Source: Climacteris rufus
Taxonomy: Eukaryota > Chordata > Aves > Passeriformes > Climacteridae
NCBI GenBank assembly: GCA_013398175.1
Contig: VZRZ01008256.1
Location: 310,001 to 374,000, forward strand
Direction of reading: 5' to 3'
DNA: 64,000 bases
The notes beneath the pieces are model-generated. The model was given only the letters and a program-made list of their open reading frames with translations, was not told the origin of the DNA and searched no databases. This document shows positions 63,317 through 64,000 of this stretch, piece by piece (the stretch's first letter is position 1; each line of letters begins with the position of its first letter). Made by a program: the position numbers and the translations under genes.

Positions 63317-64000
63317 CATAACTGTCAACACTGTGGATGAGGAGAAAGATTTAATGGAGGAGCTTTCACTGACGCTTGAAATTCTCCTTTTGCTAAGTCC
63401 AAACAATGCAAACAGTTATCTTGTTTGGACAGTACATATTTGTTCTTTTACTCAATTATATTTTGAAAGGTCTCAAGAGAAGTTGCAATTACCAATGAAT
63501 TTGATGGATAATATATTGCAATAAAGTCCCCTCCATCAAATCAAGTATTTATGATGTCTGTATGGAAAAAATCTTATGAAGGATGTCTATGTGTTCCTTA
63601 AGATAGGAAGGTGAGTATTGAAATGAGCACAGCAGACTTGTCCAAAGTAGGATGAAAGTGTTAGCTGAAGAATCAATGGCTCCATCACATACTGCAGAAT
63701 GAAGTCACAGGAGATAGTGAGTATGTTTGGTTACCGGAGTAAGTTATAGTACCTGGAGAGGAGAAGAAATTATTTAGTATTTTTATGAGCTTTTAAACAT
63801 GATTTTTCAAACTCAAAACCCCCTAGATTTTTAATTTCTTACCCAGAATGAACAAACTAAATGCAAAATTAGTTTAATTTTTCATGAGCATTTAGTTTAA
63901 AAAAACCCATTCTTCATATGCTTATGTTCCTCTCCAAAATAAAAACTATCTATGCATAAATTGTAAATTATAGCCTTTCCCTGCCATAAATGTTTTTAAA

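Larger units (their letters stand above)
1..64000 (-). other. GALNTL6: GALNTL6 gene, internal part (two exons and three introns)
   Basis: Two minus-strand exons at 36224..36332 and 12557..12695 read as consecutive pieces of one GalNAc-transferase-like protein, so I infer that the whole window lies inside this gene. The start codon and membrane anchor would lie beyond 64000. The catalytic and lectin domains would lie before position 1. In vertebrates I know, this gene is very long with huge introns, which fits exons 23.5 kb apart. No promoter, first exon or last exon of the gene is visible here. Confidence 0.88.
36333..64000 (-). other. GALNTL6: GALNTL6 upstream intron, 3' part (incomplete)
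   Basis: This is the intron ahead of the exon at 36332, and it enters the window already in progress. It is the most transposon-rich part of the window: three of the four solo LTRs, an ERVL-like LTR fragment, three CR1 copies and a possible degraded LTR near 53.3 kb. I recognise nothing in 36.4..41.2, 45.1..46.5, 47.0..49.2, 51.3..53.2, 53.7..56.3, 58.3..61.9 and 63.3..64.0 kb beyond short simple repeats. Confidence 0.8.

Noticed and set aside
1..64000. CRISPR array, prokaryotic operon, phage or defence system
   Set aside because: There are no spaced direct repeats of suitable length, no ribosome binding site/operon layout, and clear vertebrate exons and bird retrotransposons instead.

Overview
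This window looks like a piece of a bird nuclear chromosome, probably from a passerine. The evidence is several CR1 retrotransposon copies with the CR1-type terminal ATTCTATGA motif, avian endogenous-retrovirus LTRs, AT-rich intronic sequence and vertebrate splice signals. The order-level guess is weak. I see no complete gene, no tRNA or rRNA, no CRISPR array and no prokaryotic-type system.

The only host gene I can support is GALNTL6, a polypeptide N-acetylgalactosaminyltransferase-like gene on the minus strand. Two consecutive internal coding exons are present: 36224..36332 (109 bp, 36 codons plus one base) and 12557..12695 (139 bp, two bases plus 45 codons plus two bases). The reading phase joins exactly across the 23.5-kb intron between them. 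The first exon encodes part of the luminal stem. The second carries the stem into the conserved block just before the catalytic domain. Everything else lies within three introns: more than 27.6 kb upstream (36333..64000), 23.5 kb in the middle, and more than 12.5 kb downstream (1..12556).

The introns hold transposon debris. Four solo LTRs are bounded base by base by 6-bp target-site duplications. They form two families: A at 9237..9549 (+) and 58000..58294 (-), and B at 41209..41510 (+) and 44255..44554 (+). Degraded LTR pieces lie at 10231, 24268, 43017 and possibly 53279. CR1 copies lie at 7342..7962, 44680..45030 and 56300..56607 (all minus) and 62340..63316 (plus). The last is unusual because ORF1 sequence runs straight into ORF2 sequence. 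A/C-only (or T/G-only) low-complexity tracts recur between 19 and 33 kb, along with ordinary microsatellites, one of which contains a single ambiguous base at 33242.

Layout. 1..7.3 kb: intron with nothing recognisable. 7.3..10.3 kb: CR1, solo LTR A1 and an LTR remnant. 12.6 kb: downstream exon. 13..36 kb: intron with simple repeats and one LTR fragment. 36.2 kb: upstream exon. 41..45 kb: cluster of LTR B1, an ERVL-like LTR fragment, LTR B2 and an ancient CR1. 46..54 kb: several GC-richer patches I cannot name. 56..58.3 kb: CR1 and solo LTR A2. 62..63.3 kb: rearranged CR1. I found no convincing new biological system. The points most worth checking are the sense-oriented LTR inside the gene, the ORF1/ORF2-joined CR1, and the unexplained GC-richer patches.
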